Of a DNA stretch of 64,000 nucleotides, positions 34,203 through 43,005 are shown piece after piece. Origin of the DNA: Pseudomonas syringae (GTDB taxonomy: Bacteria > Pseudomonadota > Gammaproteobacteria > Pseudomonadales > Pseudomonadaceae); assembly GCF_000737245.1 (NCBI RefSeq), contig NZ_JPQU01000089.1:62001-126000 (forward strand). The letters are read 5' to 3'. A program made the translations under genes and the position numbers. Below the pieces are notes generated by a model. The model did not search any database, was not told the origin of the DNA, and was given only the letters and a program-made list of their open reading frames with translations. The first letter of the stretch is position 1; each line of letters opens with the position of its first letter.

Positions 34203-35211
34203 TGAATAAACGGGTCGGCGCTGCAGTGGATTCGCGCACTATGATGGCCGGAGTGATCACCACCTGCTGAGGCGCTCCTGCAAACGACCCGGCGATTCGG
34301 CGTAACAGCATTTGAGCAGCGGTTTCACCCAGCTGCAGGATTGACTGCCCTACCGTAGTCAGCGCCGGGTACACGAATCGGCTCATCTGGATATCGTCGA
34401 AACCAATCACTGAAAGCTGCTGCGGGACCAGGATATTGCGCTCCGCCGCCGCTCGCAGCACGCCGAAACCGATCATGTCATTGCCCGCAAAAATGGCGGT
34501 TGGCGGGTCGCTGGCCAGCAATTTTGCAGCGGCCTGATAACCACCGGGGCTGGTGAAGTCGGCGGCGATCACCCAATGTGGCTGAACCTCGATCTGCGCT
34601 TGCTGCATGGCACGCTGATAACCGCGAAACCGCAGCCGGGCAACGCTGGTTTGCTCCGGACCTCGAATGCAGGCGATGTGACGATGGCCCAGTTCCAGAA
34701 GATGACGGGTCGCCAGATAGGCACCCAATTCATGATCGATGCAGACCAGATCCGCCGCGACGTCTTCCAGTTCGCGATCGACCACCACCATCGGGGTCCG
34801 TACGGCAGCGAAGCCTCCCGCCTGCCCCTCATCGCCTCCGACAGACGATACGATCAAGCCGTCGACGCGCTTTTCCAGCAATACACGCAAATAGCTGCGC
34901 TGCTTCTGCGGGTTGTCGTCGGAGTTGCAAAGAATCACGCAGAAGCCGTTGCGCTCACAGTAATCCTCGATACCCCTTGCCAACTCGGCGAAATATGGAT
35001 TGATCCCATTGGGAATCAGCAGGCCGATGGTCGAGGTGGATTTGGCTTTGAGTGACCGGGCCACGGCGCTAGGCACATAGTCCAGTTGCACAATGGCCGC
35101 CTCGACCTTGAGCCGGACCTCATCGCTGACCGGGCGGCTCTTGTTCAACACGTGGGAGACGGTTGTGTAGGAAATCCCTGCCAGCGCCGCTACATCTTTG
35201 ATTGTTGCCAT
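34189..35211 (-). CDS. rbsR: LacI-family ribose repressor
   Basis: A 340-residue LacI/PurR-type repressor. The N-terminal helix-turn-helix is MATIKDVAALAGISYTTVSH with hinge LNKSRPVS and the Arg-Ser-Leu hinge later, followed by a periplasmic-binding-protein fold for ribose. It is embedded in the operon, with its ATG one base after the rbsC stop. The likely operator is the 14-bp palindrome at 38872-38885. Self-control is inferred from position. Confidence 0.92.
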   Translation of the reverse strand: MATIKDVAALAGISYTTVSHVLNKSRPVSDEVRLKVEAAIVQLDYVPSAVARSLKAKSTSTIGLLIPNGINPYFAELARGIEDYCERNGFCVILCNSDDNPQKQRSYLRVLLEKRVDGLIVSSVGGDEGQAGGFAAVRTPMVVVDRELEDVAADLVCIDHELGAYLATRHLLELGHRHIACIRGPEQTSVARLRFRGYQRAMQQAQIEVQPHWVIAADFTSPGGYQAAAKLLASDPPTAIFAGNDMIGFGVLRAAAERNILVPQQLSVIGFDDIQMSRFVYPALTTVGQSILQLGETAAQMLLRRIAGSFAGAPQQVVITPAIIVRESTAAPTRLFNESR

Positions 35212-35212
35212 T

Positions 35213-36205
35213 TCAGATCTGACGCCTTGCGCGATGACTGCGGTAAGTATCCAGTACAACTGCGATGACGATCACCGCACCGGTGATAATACGTTTGGTG
35301 GGTTCGGTGGCACCGATCTGCGCAAGGCCAGCCGCCAGCACCGAAATGATCAGAACGCCAAAAAAAGTACTGATGATCGAACCACGGCCACCCATGAGGC
35401 TGGTGCCACCGATCACCACAGCGGCAATCACCTGCAACTCCAGACCCGAACCTGCGTTGGGGTCGGCGGCTTCCAGACGTGAGATCTGAAACAGCGCGGC
35501 AAGGCCCGCCAACAGCCCCATCAGGGAAAACACCAGAATCTTGTACGGCTTGGGATTGATCCCTGCCAGACGCACCGCTTCTTCATTGGTGCCAATGCCA
35601 ATCAGGTAACGACCGAACACCGTGCGGGTCAACACCGCTTGAGCGACAACGATCACCACCAGGGCAATGATGAACGAAGGGGCGATACCCACGGCAATGG
35701 GGTCAGATAACCAGGCAAATGCATCACCGATATAAGCGGTGCGTGAATCAGTCATCTGATACGCCACACCACGGGCCATCTCCAGCACCCCTAGCGACAC
35801 AATGAAGGACGGAATGCGCCAGGCCACTGTGATCGACCCGGTAATGGTGCCCGCCAGAGCGGCGCACGCCATGCCCAGTATCGCCGCCGGAAACACGTTC
35901 CAGCCCCAGCTGATGATCGCCACACTGACCGCCGAGGCAGCCAGCGCCAACACCGAGCCGACTGACAGGTCGATTCCACCGATAATCAGGACAAAGGTCA
36001 TGCCCACCGCGAGCACCATCAGGTCCGGGATCTGGTTGGCCAGGGTGCTGAAGGTGCTGTATGACAGGAAGTGATCACTGAGCAGGGAAAAAAGCACAAT
36101 CATCACCAGCAGTGCACCGGCCAGACCCAGATAGGTGCCCAGGCCTAACCAGGTGCCACTGCGTTTGCTGACTGAAGGCAAGACTTGAGGCGGGGCGGTT
36201 TTCAT
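35213..36205 (-). CDS. rbsC: ribose ABC transporter permease
   Basis: A 330-residue inner-membrane permease of the branched sugar family with about ten helices. The loop typical of RbsC, VRLAGINPKPYKILVFSLMG, lies near residues 215-235. It forms the channel energised by RbsA. It overlaps rbsA by four bases (ATGA). Confidence 0.95.
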   Translation of the reverse strand: MKTAPPQVLPSVSKRSGTWLGLGTYLGLAGALLVMIVLFSLLSDHFLSYSTFSTLANQIPDLMVLAVGMTFVLIIGGIDLSVGSVLALAASAVSVAIISWGWNVFPAAILGMACAALAGTITGSITVAWRIPSFIVSLGVLEMARGVAYQMTDSRTAYIGDAFAWLSDPIAVGIAPSFIIALVVIVVAQAVLTRTVFGRYLIGIGTNEEAVRLAGINPKPYKILVFSLMGLLAGLAALFQISRLEAADPNAGSGLELQVIAAVVIGGTSLMGGRGSIISTFFGVLIISVLAAGLAQIGATEPTKRIITGAVIVIAVVLDTYRSHRARRQI

Positions 36206-37755
36206 CGGTCGATCCTTGGCGCCGCTTCACCGAGCAGCGCGTCGCGTTTTTGATAGCCGGCAAATGCGGCAGCGAGTAATTCATCCTGGCTCCAGCTGGC
36301 GCGGTCGAAGGTGTCGATCAGACGCCCAGCCGACAGAACGCCGATCCGGTCGCAGATCAGCATCAATTCCCGCAGATCACTGGAGACCACCACCAGCGCC
36401 CTGCCCTGACGCGTCAATTCGCCGAACAGGCCATAGATATCGAATTTGGCACCGACGTCGATGCCACGGGTGGGTTCGTCGAACAACATGACCGCGCATT
36501 CACGCTCAAGCCAGCGCCCAATCACGACTTTCTGTTGATTACCACCGGACAGCTGCGAGACCAGTTGGCCCGGCCCCGAGGTGCGGATGCGCATGGCGTC
36601 GATCTGTCTCTGGGCCAGGTTCATCTCATCCCGGGCATTGACCAGACCGCCTGATGACACGCTGCCCATATTGCCTAAAGCGATGTTCGCGCCGATGGTC
36701 TGGGTCAGCAGCAGGCCTTCACCCTTGCGGTCCTCGGTGATCAATGCGATCCCTTCACGTACCGCATCCATGGGGGAGCGAATCGAGACCTGCCTGGCTG
36801 GACTTCCCAGTTCAAGGGTCCCCGTGTCAGCCGTATCCGCCCCGTATATCAAGCGCAACAGTTCAGTCCGCCCGGCACCGATAAGTCCGGAAATACCGAA
36901 TATCTCGCCGCTGCGCACCTGAAACGAGACATCCCGGACTTTATCCCCTCGCCCCAGGCCTTTGACACTCAGGGCCACATCGCCAATTTGCCGAACACCG
37001 AGGTCAATCTTGTCCCCCAGCTCGCGACCGACCATCAAGGTCACCAGTTGCTCGCTGTTGTAGTTGGCGATGGCGTCGACACATACCAGCTTGCCGTCAC
37101 GTAACACGGCAATGCGCTGGGCGACCCGAGCCAGCTCTTCCAGGCGATGAGAGATATAAATGATCGAAACGCCGCGCTGCTGCAGGCGTGTGATCTGCTC
37201 AAACAGCATTTCGACTTCCCGAGCGGTCAGCATCGCCGTGGGCTCATCAAGGATCAGCACATGGCAGTCACCGATAAGATTGCGGGCAATTTCCACCATC
37301 TGCTGATGGCCGATGCCCAGCTCGCTGACCGGGGTATCCGGATCGATGGCCTCGAGGCCGACCTGAGCCATCGCCTGTATGGCTTCTTCGCGCAGGCGCT
37401 TGCGATTGATCCAGCCTGCGCGTTGCGGCAGGTTGTCCAGGTAGAGGTTTTCAGCAACTGAAAGGGTTGGCAGCAGGTTGAGCTCCTGCATGACCATGCG
37501 CACGCCGAGCCTTTCAGCCTGCCTGCGGCTGCCCGGTTGATAGGCTTTACCCTGAAATTGCATCTGGCCGGTGGTGGCTTGTTCAAGGCCGCCAATGATT
37601 TTCGACAGGGTACTTTTACCCGCGCCGTTCTCGCCGGTCAGGGCCAGGACCTCACCGGGCATCAACGTCAGGTCAATGTCGCCGAGTACCGGTTGGGCGT
37701 AGGTTTTGCCAATCCCGCTGATAGACAGCACGGCAGTTTGAGCAGAAGCCGGCAT
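36202..37755 (-). CDS. rbsA: ribose ABC transporter ATP-binding protein
   Basis: A 517-residue double ABC ATPase. Domain 1 has Walker A GENGAGKST and signature LGIGHQQ and Walker B VLILDEPTA. Domain 2 has a Walker A-like GLIGAGRTE, signature LSGGNQQ and Walker B VMLFDEPTRGID. This asymmetry is normal for RbsA-type proteins. A strong GGAG site precedes the ATG. A hairpin separates it from rbsB. Confidence 0.95.
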   Translation of the reverse strand: MPASAQTAVLSISGIGKTYAQPVLGDIDLTLMPGEVLALTGENGAGKSTLSKIIGGLEQATTGQMQFQGKAYQPGSRRQAERLGVRMVMQELNLLPTLSVAENLYLDNLPQRAGWINRKRLREEAIQAMAQVGLEAIDPDTPVSELGIGHQQMVEIARNLIGDCHVLILDEPTAMLTAREVEMLFEQITRLQQRGVSIIYISHRLEELARVAQRIAVLRDGKLVCVDAIANYNSEQLVTLMVGRELGDKIDLGVRQIGDVALSVKGLGRGDKVRDVSFQVRSGEIFGISGLIGAGRTELLRLIYGADTADTGTLELGSPARQVSIRSPMDAVREGIALITEDRKGEGLLLTQTIGANIALGNMGSVSSGGLVNARDEMNLAQRQIDAMRIRTSGPGQLVSQLSGGNQQKVVIGRWLERECAVMLFDEPTRGIDVGAKFDIYGLFGELTRQGRALVVVSSDLRELMLICDRIGVLSAGRLIDTFDRASWSQDELLAAAFAGYQKRDALLGEAAPRIDR

Positions 37756-37775
37756 AGCATTCTCCGTGCATCTGC

Positions 37776-37795
37776 CCCGCTCTGTTCAGAACGGG
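37776..37795 (-). promoter_or_regulatory. hairpin between rbsB and rbsA
   Basis: CCCGCTCT pairs with AGAACGGG (one G-T pair) around GTTC in the 67-bp gap. Such hairpins often protect the binding-protein part of the mRNA, allowing more RbsB than RbsA. It has no T run. Confidence 0.5.
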
Positions 37796-37822
37796 TGCAA
37801 ATGCAGACATACGTCGAAGGAA

Positions 37823-38803
37823 TTACGGATTGGTGACCGGGGTGTCCTTGGTGATCAGCGTCACCGGGGTTTCAATCACCCCGTTAACGCTATCGACGTT
37901 CTTTCCCTGGAGAAGCTTCAACGCCGCCTCAATGCCAAACGCGGCCTGCTTGGCAGCGAACTGGTCGGCAGTCGCCAGAATGCGACCGTCCTTGAGCATC
38001 GGCTTGATTGCGTTGATGTTGTCGTAGCCAACCACTTTGACCTTGCCAGCCTTGCCGGCCGCCCGTACCGCAGACACAGCGCCCAGGGCCATGCTGTCGT
38101 TGCCAGCCAGCAGCGCTTTCAGGTTCGGGTACTCATTGAGCATCGCCGAAGCCACCGCGTTACCCTTGTCGATCTCCCAGTTGCCAGACTGCGTGGAGAC
38201 GATTTTCATCTTGGCCGCCTGCATGGCGTCCTTGAAACCCGCCGTACGCTGTTGCGCATTGGTGGTGGTCGACACCCCTTCGATGATGCCGACCTCGTCA
38301 CCAGGATTGAGATCCCGCGCCAGGTATTCACCCACCAGGCGCGCGCCTTTACGGTTATCAGGTCCAACAAAAGGCACGCTCAGGTTCTTGCTTTTCAGTA
38401 CGTCCGGGTCGAGCTGATTATCGATGTTCACCACAGTGATACCGGCATCCATGGCTTTCTTGATGACCGGAACCAGCGCCTTGGAATCAGCCGGAGCAAT
38501 GACGAGCGCGTTGACCTTCGAAACGATCATCTGCTCGACAATACGTATCTGACTGGCGGTATCCGATTCATCCTTGATGCCGTTGGAAATCAGATCGAAC
38601 TTGTCTGGATTGGCTTTCTGGTAATTCTCAGCACCTGTCTGCATGGTCAGGAAGAACTCGTTGGCCAAGGACTTCATGACCAGGGCGACCTTCGGTTTGG
38701 CGGGGGTATCAGCGGAGAATGCAGGTAGGGAAATCGTCGCGGCAGCGGCGGCAGCGGTGAAACAGGCGATGGCAAGAGCGCGTCCAGCAAAGGGCAGCTT
38801 CAT
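37823..38803 (-). CDS. rbsB: ribose-binding periplasmic protein
   Basis: A 326-residue solute-binding protein. The signal peptide ends near residue 31 (AFSADTPAK). The mature part VALVMKSLANEFFLTMQTGA and DNINAIKPML fit sugar-binding proteins of the ribose type. It delivers ribose to RbsAC. The start at 38803 has GGAG eight bases before it; a GTG three codons earlier is too close to that site. First gene of the operon. Confidence 0.93.
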   Translation of the reverse strand: MKLPFAGRALAIACFTAAAAAATISLPAFSADTPAKPKVALVMKSLANEFFLTMQTGAENYQKANPDKFDLISNGIKDESDTASQIRIVEQMIVSKVNALVIAPADSKALVPVIKKAMDAGITVVNIDNQLDPDVLKSKNLSVPFVGPDNRKGARLVGEYLARDLNPGDEVGIIEGVSTTTNAQQRTAGFKDAMQAAKMKIVSTQSGNWEIDKGNAVASAMLNEYPNLKALLAGNDSMALGAVSAVRAAGKAGKVKVVGYDNINAIKPMLKDGRILATADQFAAKQAAFGIEAALKLLQGKNVDSVNGVIETPVTLITKDTPVTNP

Positions 38804-38871
38804 GGGTTTCACTCCGATCTTATGATTATTGTGTGTCGGGCAACGAATACGCAGATGAATCTTACTTGTCG

Positions 38872-38885
38872 CGCAAACGTTTGCG
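38872..38885. promoter_or_regulatory. LacI-type operator for the rbs operon
   Basis: CGCAAACGTTTGCG is a perfect 14-bp palindrome with the central CG of LacI/PurR-family operators. It lies 69 bp before the rbsB start, and rbsR is in the same operon. RbsR binding is inferred. Confidence 0.8.
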
Positions 38886-38949
38886 AGGAACAGATCATGA
38901 GAACCGCAGGGCTGATTGTCAACCGTTCAAACCACTGGTGTCGAATATT

Positions 38950-39336
38950 TCACGCCGTGATATTCAGGCCCATGCTTCTATCCAGCTCCTTGAACAATGC
39001 TGCAGACATAAGCAAGACGGAGCCCGTAATCGCGGCGATCTGGCCCTGAAAACTCGCAACTACGGCGTTTTTCGCAGCAAGGTTTGAATACGCGGCGTTC
39101 TCCGCTGCCTGCAACCTGTGCCGGATGTCGCGCAACTGGTCCTGGAGCTGGGCCAGACGCTTTAGCATCTGCTTGGCAAACGGGCTGAGATTGTCTGAAA
39201 TATCGCCGCTGGCCTGTTGAGCTTCGACCTGACGACTGGGTATGTCGTCATCCGTATCAACAGAGGCGTAAACGTTGGCAGCCGTTGTTTTGAGAGTCAG
39301 TCCGTAAATCGGCAAACCGAGAGAAGCAATGGTCAT
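38950..39336 (-). CDS. uncharacterised coiled-coil protein
   Basis: A 128-residue protein that I do not recognise. A long helical stretch (about residues 49-95, LSPFAKQMLKRLAQLQDQL and further) is likely coiled-coil, and a hydrophobic segment follows near the end (QIAAITGSVLLMSAALF). The start at 39336 has AAGGACG before it; the longer form to 39462 is unsupported. It is on the rbs strand, convergent to nothing and separated from rbsB by the operator. Confidence 0.65.
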   Translation of the reverse strand: MTIASLGLPIYGLTLKTTAANVYASVDTDDDIPSRQVEAQQASGDISDNLSPFAKQMLKRLAQLQDQLRDIRHRLQAAENAAYSNLAAKNAVVASFQGQIAAITGSVLLMSAALFKELDRSMGLNITA

Positions 39337-39504
39337 GGTGTCGTCCTTGAAAACGGAGTTCTGACTAAAACCATCGACCCGGGAACGGTATTCTTTAGGC
39401 GATGAAGGTGGAAGCACGATTAGCCTACACACAAGAGCGAGATGGCTGACCGCGGCAAGCATTTGATCCTACAAGTGAGTTGCGAAACTTCCGACACTGA
39501 AATA

Positions 39505-39520
39505 CTGTATGCCCGTACAG
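39505..39520. promoter_or_regulatory. LexA (SOS) box
   Basis: CTGTATGCCCGTACAG fits the CTGT-N8-ACAG LexA consensus exactly. It lies 19 bp before the GTG start at 39539 of the DUF1654 gene. An ATG at 39509 falls inside the box, which argues that the true start is the GTG. Confidence 0.75.
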
Positions 39521-39538
39521 CTAACCAGGAACCTTCCC

Positions 39539-39787
39539 GTGGCAAAACAATCAGCAGCTCCTGCACTCCCAAGCTCCTATGAACGCATGGGCGTTCGGGT
39601 GCAAAAGATCATCAACTCGCCCACCGCTCAAAAAGCCAAAGCGGCTTTGATATTTCGTCTGCCTGACGAAGTAGAAGATGAATGGAGCCAGTTGCTGGAA
39701 GAAATCGCGGAGAACGACAACGTCACCCTGGCCTGGCGAGACGATGGTGGCGTGCAGATATTCTGGACAGTCCCGAAAGAAGACTGA
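39539..39787 (+). CDS. DUF1654 family protein, likely SOS-controlled
   Basis: An 82-residue protein with the DUF1654 pattern: SSYERMGVRVQKIINSPTAQ, then FRLPDEVEDEWSQLLEEI and the C-terminal WRDDGGVQIFWTVPKED. The family occurs widely in Pseudomonas and its function is not known. GTG at 39539 has AGGA eight bases upstream, while the ATG at 39509 has no ribosome site and lies inside the LexA box. Induction by DNA damage is the most direct inference. Confidence 0.82.
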   Translation: MAKQSAAPALPSSYERMGVRVQKIINSPTAQKAKAALIFRLPDEVEDEWSQLLEEIAENDNVTLAWRDDGGVQIFWTVPKED

Positions 39788-39996
39788 CGGTATAAGGGTG
39801 CGATTTCTTGGCAGGCCGCGTATGCGTCGCGCCTTGCGCCGGGCAACTCGAACGGCGTGACGACCACGACGCTACGGTTCCTGCTTTCGCCTCGATCCAA
39901 CTGGCTGATTCTGAACATGATTCCTCTCCCAACGAGAGGGGTCATGCGTACAATGCCGCCCCCGCCACTTCAGTAAAGAATTGAATACCTGCCCTC

Positions 39997-40962
39997 ATGA
40001 AAAAACTGTTTTACGTCCTCACGCTGCTTTTCTCGATCATCAATCCCGCTTTCTCAAACCCTCCCGCCACCTTCAGCGAAGCCAAGGTCATCGCCCGGCA
40101 GAAGGTCTATCTCGACCAGGCTGGCAGCGCCCAGGGCGACCTGTATTGCGGCTGCAAATGGACATGGGTGGGGAAATCGGGCGGGCGTATCGACGCCGCG
40201 TCCTGCGGCCTGAAAGCCAGAAAGCAAGAGAACCGCGCACAGCGAACCGAGTGGGAGCACATCGTTCCAGCCTGGACATTTGGCCATCAGCGCCAATGCT
40301 GGCAAAAAGGCGGTCGCGAGTATTGTGTCGACGAAGATCCGGTGTTCCGGGCGATGGAAGCTGATCTGTTCAACCTGTATCCGTCCGTGGGCGAGGTGAA
40401 TGGCGACCGCAGCAACTTCAACTATGGAATGGCTTCAGCCGTATCTCCTCAGTACGGGCAATGCAAGACCAAGGTCGATTTTGATCAGCGTACGGCCGAG
40501 CCTCGGGATGAAGTCAAAGGGCTGGTAGCGCGCACCACCTTCTATATGTTCGATCGATACAAACTGAGCATGTCACGCCAACAGCAACAGTTGCTGATGG
40601 CCTGGGACAAACAATTTCCAGTGACGCCTTGGGAAAAGGAACGCGATCGACGCATAGCCACCGTCATGGGACATTCCAACCCCTTCGTGACCCGCCAACG
40701 GACTTGGACACCAGGCTACAAGGCGACTGGGGACGGTGTAGGCAGAGTTTTACCAGACCGCGCTTCTCGATCAGCCACGCCGCCCCCCTCGGCAAGCTCT
40801 TCTTCTGCGGGAGCCATCATCGGAAACCGCAGCAGTCAGGTGTATCACCTGCCGGAAGGTTGCCCCAGTTACCTCAAGGTATCGGCCAAAAACAGGGTCG
40901 CTTTTGCCTCTGAGTCCGCCGCCCGCGCCGAAGGTTATCGCAAAGCGGGAAATTGCCGGTAA
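39997..40962 (+). CDS. secreted endonuclease I with extra C-terminal Cys domain
   Basis: A 321-residue nuclease. The signal peptide ends near residue 20 (AFS). The endonuclease I fold carries the HNH-like motif EWEHIVPAW (about residues 85-93) and FNLYPSVGEVNGDRSN with its metal-binding Asn region, plus several Cys pairs for disulfides. The last 50 residues (VYHLPEGCPSYLKVSAKNRV and GYRKAGNC) resemble the small metal-binding tail of Ada-like or nuclease proteins, joined by a low-complexity Pro/Ser linker. It would degrade DNA in the periplasm or outside. Confidence 0.9.
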   Translation: MKKLFYVLTLLFSIINPAFSNPPATFSEAKVIARQKVYLDQAGSAQGDLYCGCKWTWVGKSGGRIDAASCGLKARKQENRAQRTEWEHIVPAWTFGHQRQCWQKGGREYCVDEDPVFRAMEADLFNLYPSVGEVNGDRSNFNYGMASAVSPQYGQCKTKVDFDQRTAEPRDEVKGLVARTTFYMFDRYKLSMSRQQQQLLMAWDKQFPVTPWEKERDRRIATVMGHSNPFVTRQRTWTPGYKATGDGVGRVLPDRASRSATPPPSASSSSAGAIIGNRSSQVYHLPEGCPSYLKVSAKNRVAFASESAARAEGYRKAGNCR

Positions 40963-41312
40963 GCACCGTTACAGCGGCGTTCATACACCCTCCCCTCACG
41001 CGTCAACGGTAATGATTCTGTGGGGGGTCGGGCCGGATTCCACCCCTCAAACGACGTGCCTTTGTCGGCATTTGAATGGCACATAACCGCTCATCGGAGA
41101 TGTGTTCAAATATGTCAGAATCAGTGTAATTCTCCATCTCCCTTTTTATTAAAAGGACGCTTCACGCACCCCCCGCAGCATCCAGAGCAGCAGTACGATT
41201 AACGGCCGCTTGAAGTCTTTGCAAGCCTGTATCGATCTCGAAATGAACCGGCAGTCTTAAGGTGTCGGGTACCAGGGAAGTACACATTTTCGGAACACTC
41301 ACGGGCAGGGCA
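40963..41312. other. gene-free stretch
   Basis: 350 bases after the endonuclease gene and before the next small gene. I see no gene, repeat or clear regulatory site. Confidence 0.35.
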
Positions 41313-41558
41313 ATGATGAACGATCAGATGGATTTTGAAATTCATTATCAATTTCGCGGTGAACCCCGACATTTCTGCCATCAGGCTCTCCAGCTATGCG
41401 AGAGCGACGCGCTGCACTTCGCGACGCTGCACGCGGGAGTCTGGCAGTTGAATGATACGGTTGCGGCACGCCCTATCAGACTGGCGATTCTGCAGGCTGA
41501 AGGCCTTGGTGTTACTCAAGTGCATTGGAAAAAGACTCCTCTGGCAGAGAAAGTCTAA
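41313..41558 (+). CDS. small conserved protein of unknown function (DUF6555-like)
   Basis: An 81-residue soluble protein, starting MMNDQMDFEIHYQFRGEPRH. The pattern of a sugar-grip-like beta strand start, ALQLCESDALHFATLHAG, and a C-terminal VTQVHW resembles small Pseudomonas proteins annotated as DUF6555; I am only moderately sure. GGGCAGGG before the ATG can act as ribosome site; the longer form from 41262 is less likely. Confidence 0.6.
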   Translation: MMNDQMDFEIHYQFRGEPRHFCHQALQLCESDALHFATLHAGVWQLNDTVAARPIRLAILQAEGLGVTQVHWKKTPLAEKV

Positions 41559-41625
41559 ACAAAACCGTTTTACGAGGGTCCCACTTACCAAGCAGCGCTC
41601 ATCAAACCAGCAACGCGAGGTAAGT

Positions 41626-41883
41626 ATGACCATCGATACCGATCTTGAAAAAGAAGTCCTGATCCGGCTACTCCACGCTCACCCCACCGGCCTCGGCAAA
41701 GAGGTCCTCGATAATTATCGAGGGGAAAATGCGGTGGCAGATACCCTGGAGCACCTGCAACAAAAAGGCCTGATTCATGCCCGGAGCGTCGATGCCGCTG
41801 CTGGCAAAACGGCCCGGTCGTTAAACTACCCTATCAAGCTCAGCTCAGCAGGTGTGGATGCAGCCAAAGGCTACGAGATGTAG
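41626..41883 (+). CDS. small winged-helix-like protein
   Basis: An 85-residue protein with a strong GAGGT ribosome site eight bases before the ATG. The middle reads LLHAHPTGLGKEVLDNYRG then DTLEHLQQKGLIHARSVDA, which looks like a winged-helix fold, and the end IKLSSAGVDAAKGYEM fits a wing. DNA binding is possible. It ends before a strong bidirectional terminator. Confidence 0.7.
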   Translation: MTIDTDLEKEVLIRLLHAHPTGLGKEVLDNYRGENAVADTLEHLQQKGLIHARSVDAAAGKTARSLNYPIKLSSAGVDAAKGYEM

Positions 41884-41900
41884 ACAACCTTTTCGCTATA

Positions 41901-41935
41901 AAAAAGCCCGACCTGTAACCAGGTCGGGCTTTTTA
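41901..41935. terminator. bidirectional terminator between the small gene and map
   Basis: A perfect 11-bp stem (41905-41915 with 41920-41930), loop TAAC, with A run on the left and T run on the right. It serves both convergent genes. Confidence 0.9.
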
Positions 41936-41947
41936 ATAGGCTGAATA

Positions 41948-42739
41948 TCAGATTGCCGGATACTCACCAGTACCTTCCGGCCATGGCGTCAACAATTCGA
42001 AACCGTCGTCAGTGACTGCCACCATGTGTTCCCACTGAGCCGATAGTGACAGGTCCCGGGTCAGCACCGTCCAGCCGTCTGGCAGCACTTTGGTGCCTGG
42101 TTTGCCGGCGTTGATCATCGGCTCGATGGTGAAAACCATGCCTTTTTTGAGCCGCATCCCCTTGCCCTGTGCACCGTAGTGCAGGACCTGAGGGTCCTCA
42201 TGGTAATTGCGTCCGATACCGTGCCCGCAATACTCGCGCACGACACTGAAGCCTTCCCGATGCGCAACCGCCTGGATCGCATGACCGATGTCGCCCAGTG
42301 TTGCCCCCGGGCGGACAGCGTGGATACCTGCTCGCGTTGCCTCATACGTCGTGTGCACCAGACGCTTGGCCAACGGGCTGACCTCGCCTACGAAATACAT
42401 GCGGCTGGTGTCGCCAAACCAGCCATCTTTGATGACGGCCACGTCAATGTTGATGATATCGCCGTCTTTGAGGATATCGGACGCTGACGGTATGCCATGA
42501 CACACCACTGCGTTCGGAGAAATGCAGGTGGTTTTGGTGAAGCCGTGATAACCGACGTTGGCCGGGATCACTTTCAATTCCTTGACGATGTAATCGTTAC
42601 AGATGTCGTCCAGCGCTTCAGTGCTGACGCCCGCTTTCACATGCGGTTTGATCATTGCCAGCACATCAGCGGCCAACCGTCCGGCAATCCGCAACTGGAC
42701 CAGATCCTCTTCGGTCTTGAAGCTGATAGCGCCACTCAT
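41948..42739 (-). CDS. map: methionine aminopeptidase, type I
   Basis: A 263-residue metalloenzyme that removes the N-terminal Met. Metal ligands are visible: Asp in INIDVAVIKDG and GDTSRMYF, His in GHGIGRNYHEDP, Glu in FTIEPMIN and EHMVAVT; the substrate His is in VVCHGIP. Here the ATG overlaps the ParD-like gene stop by four bases (ATGA), so the two are translated together. Pseudomonads carry more than one map; the housekeeping copy is usually next to rpsB, so this may be a second one. Confidence 0.92.
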   Translation of the reverse strand: MSGAISFKTEEDLVQLRIAGRLAADVLAMIKPHVKAGVSTEALDDICNDYIVKELKVIPANVGYHGFTKTTCISPNAVVCHGIPSASDILKDGDIINIDVAVIKDGWFGDTSRMYFVGEVSPLAKRLVHTTYEATRAGIHAVRPGATLGDIGHAIQAVAHREGFSVVREYCGHGIGRNYHEDPQVLHYGAQGKGMRLKKGMVFTIEPMINAGKPGTKVLPDGWTVLTRDLSLSAQWEHMVAVTDDGFELLTPWPEGTGEYPAI

Positions 42740-42990
42740 CGGGAGGCCACCTGCGCATGTAACTGAGGAGCCGAAATATCGTAGGTTTGCGCGCTGAGTA
42801 TGGTGCCCCCGGCGTTTTCGGAGCGAATCAACATTTGGCAGATTTCGCTGTAATCCAGCGTGGGATGCAGTTCAGCGAGCATGCCAACGCGCATCCAGTG
42901 CTCAGCCTGCGCGTTGATCGAGCGGCTTAGGGCTGCGCTTGCGGCGCGAATATTGGCGTGCATATGTTCAGAAATCTTGACCAGACCCAT
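42736..42990 (-). CDS. ParD-like protein in operon with map
   Basis: An 84-residue protein similar to the ParD-like family (DUF3423). It starts MGLVKISEHMHANIRAASAA, a ribbon-helix-helix-like beginning, followed by helical RSINAQAEHWMRVGMLAEL. ParD proteins are DNA-binding antitoxins that repress their own promoter. No ParE toxin is next to it; its partner in the operon is map. An 11-bp inverted repeat 16 bp upstream fits self-repression. GAGGTG precedes the ATG. Confidence 0.78.
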   Translation of the reverse strand: MGLVKISEHMHANIRAASAALSRSINAQAEHWMRVGMLAELHPTLDYSEICQMLIRSENAGGTILSAQTYDISAPQLHAQVASR

Positions 42991-43005
42991 GGTTCACCTC
43001 GGATG

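Noticed and set aside
41020..41202. Short plus-strand frame in the gap after the endonuclease gene
   Set aside because: No ribosome site, low complexity and no conserved pattern.
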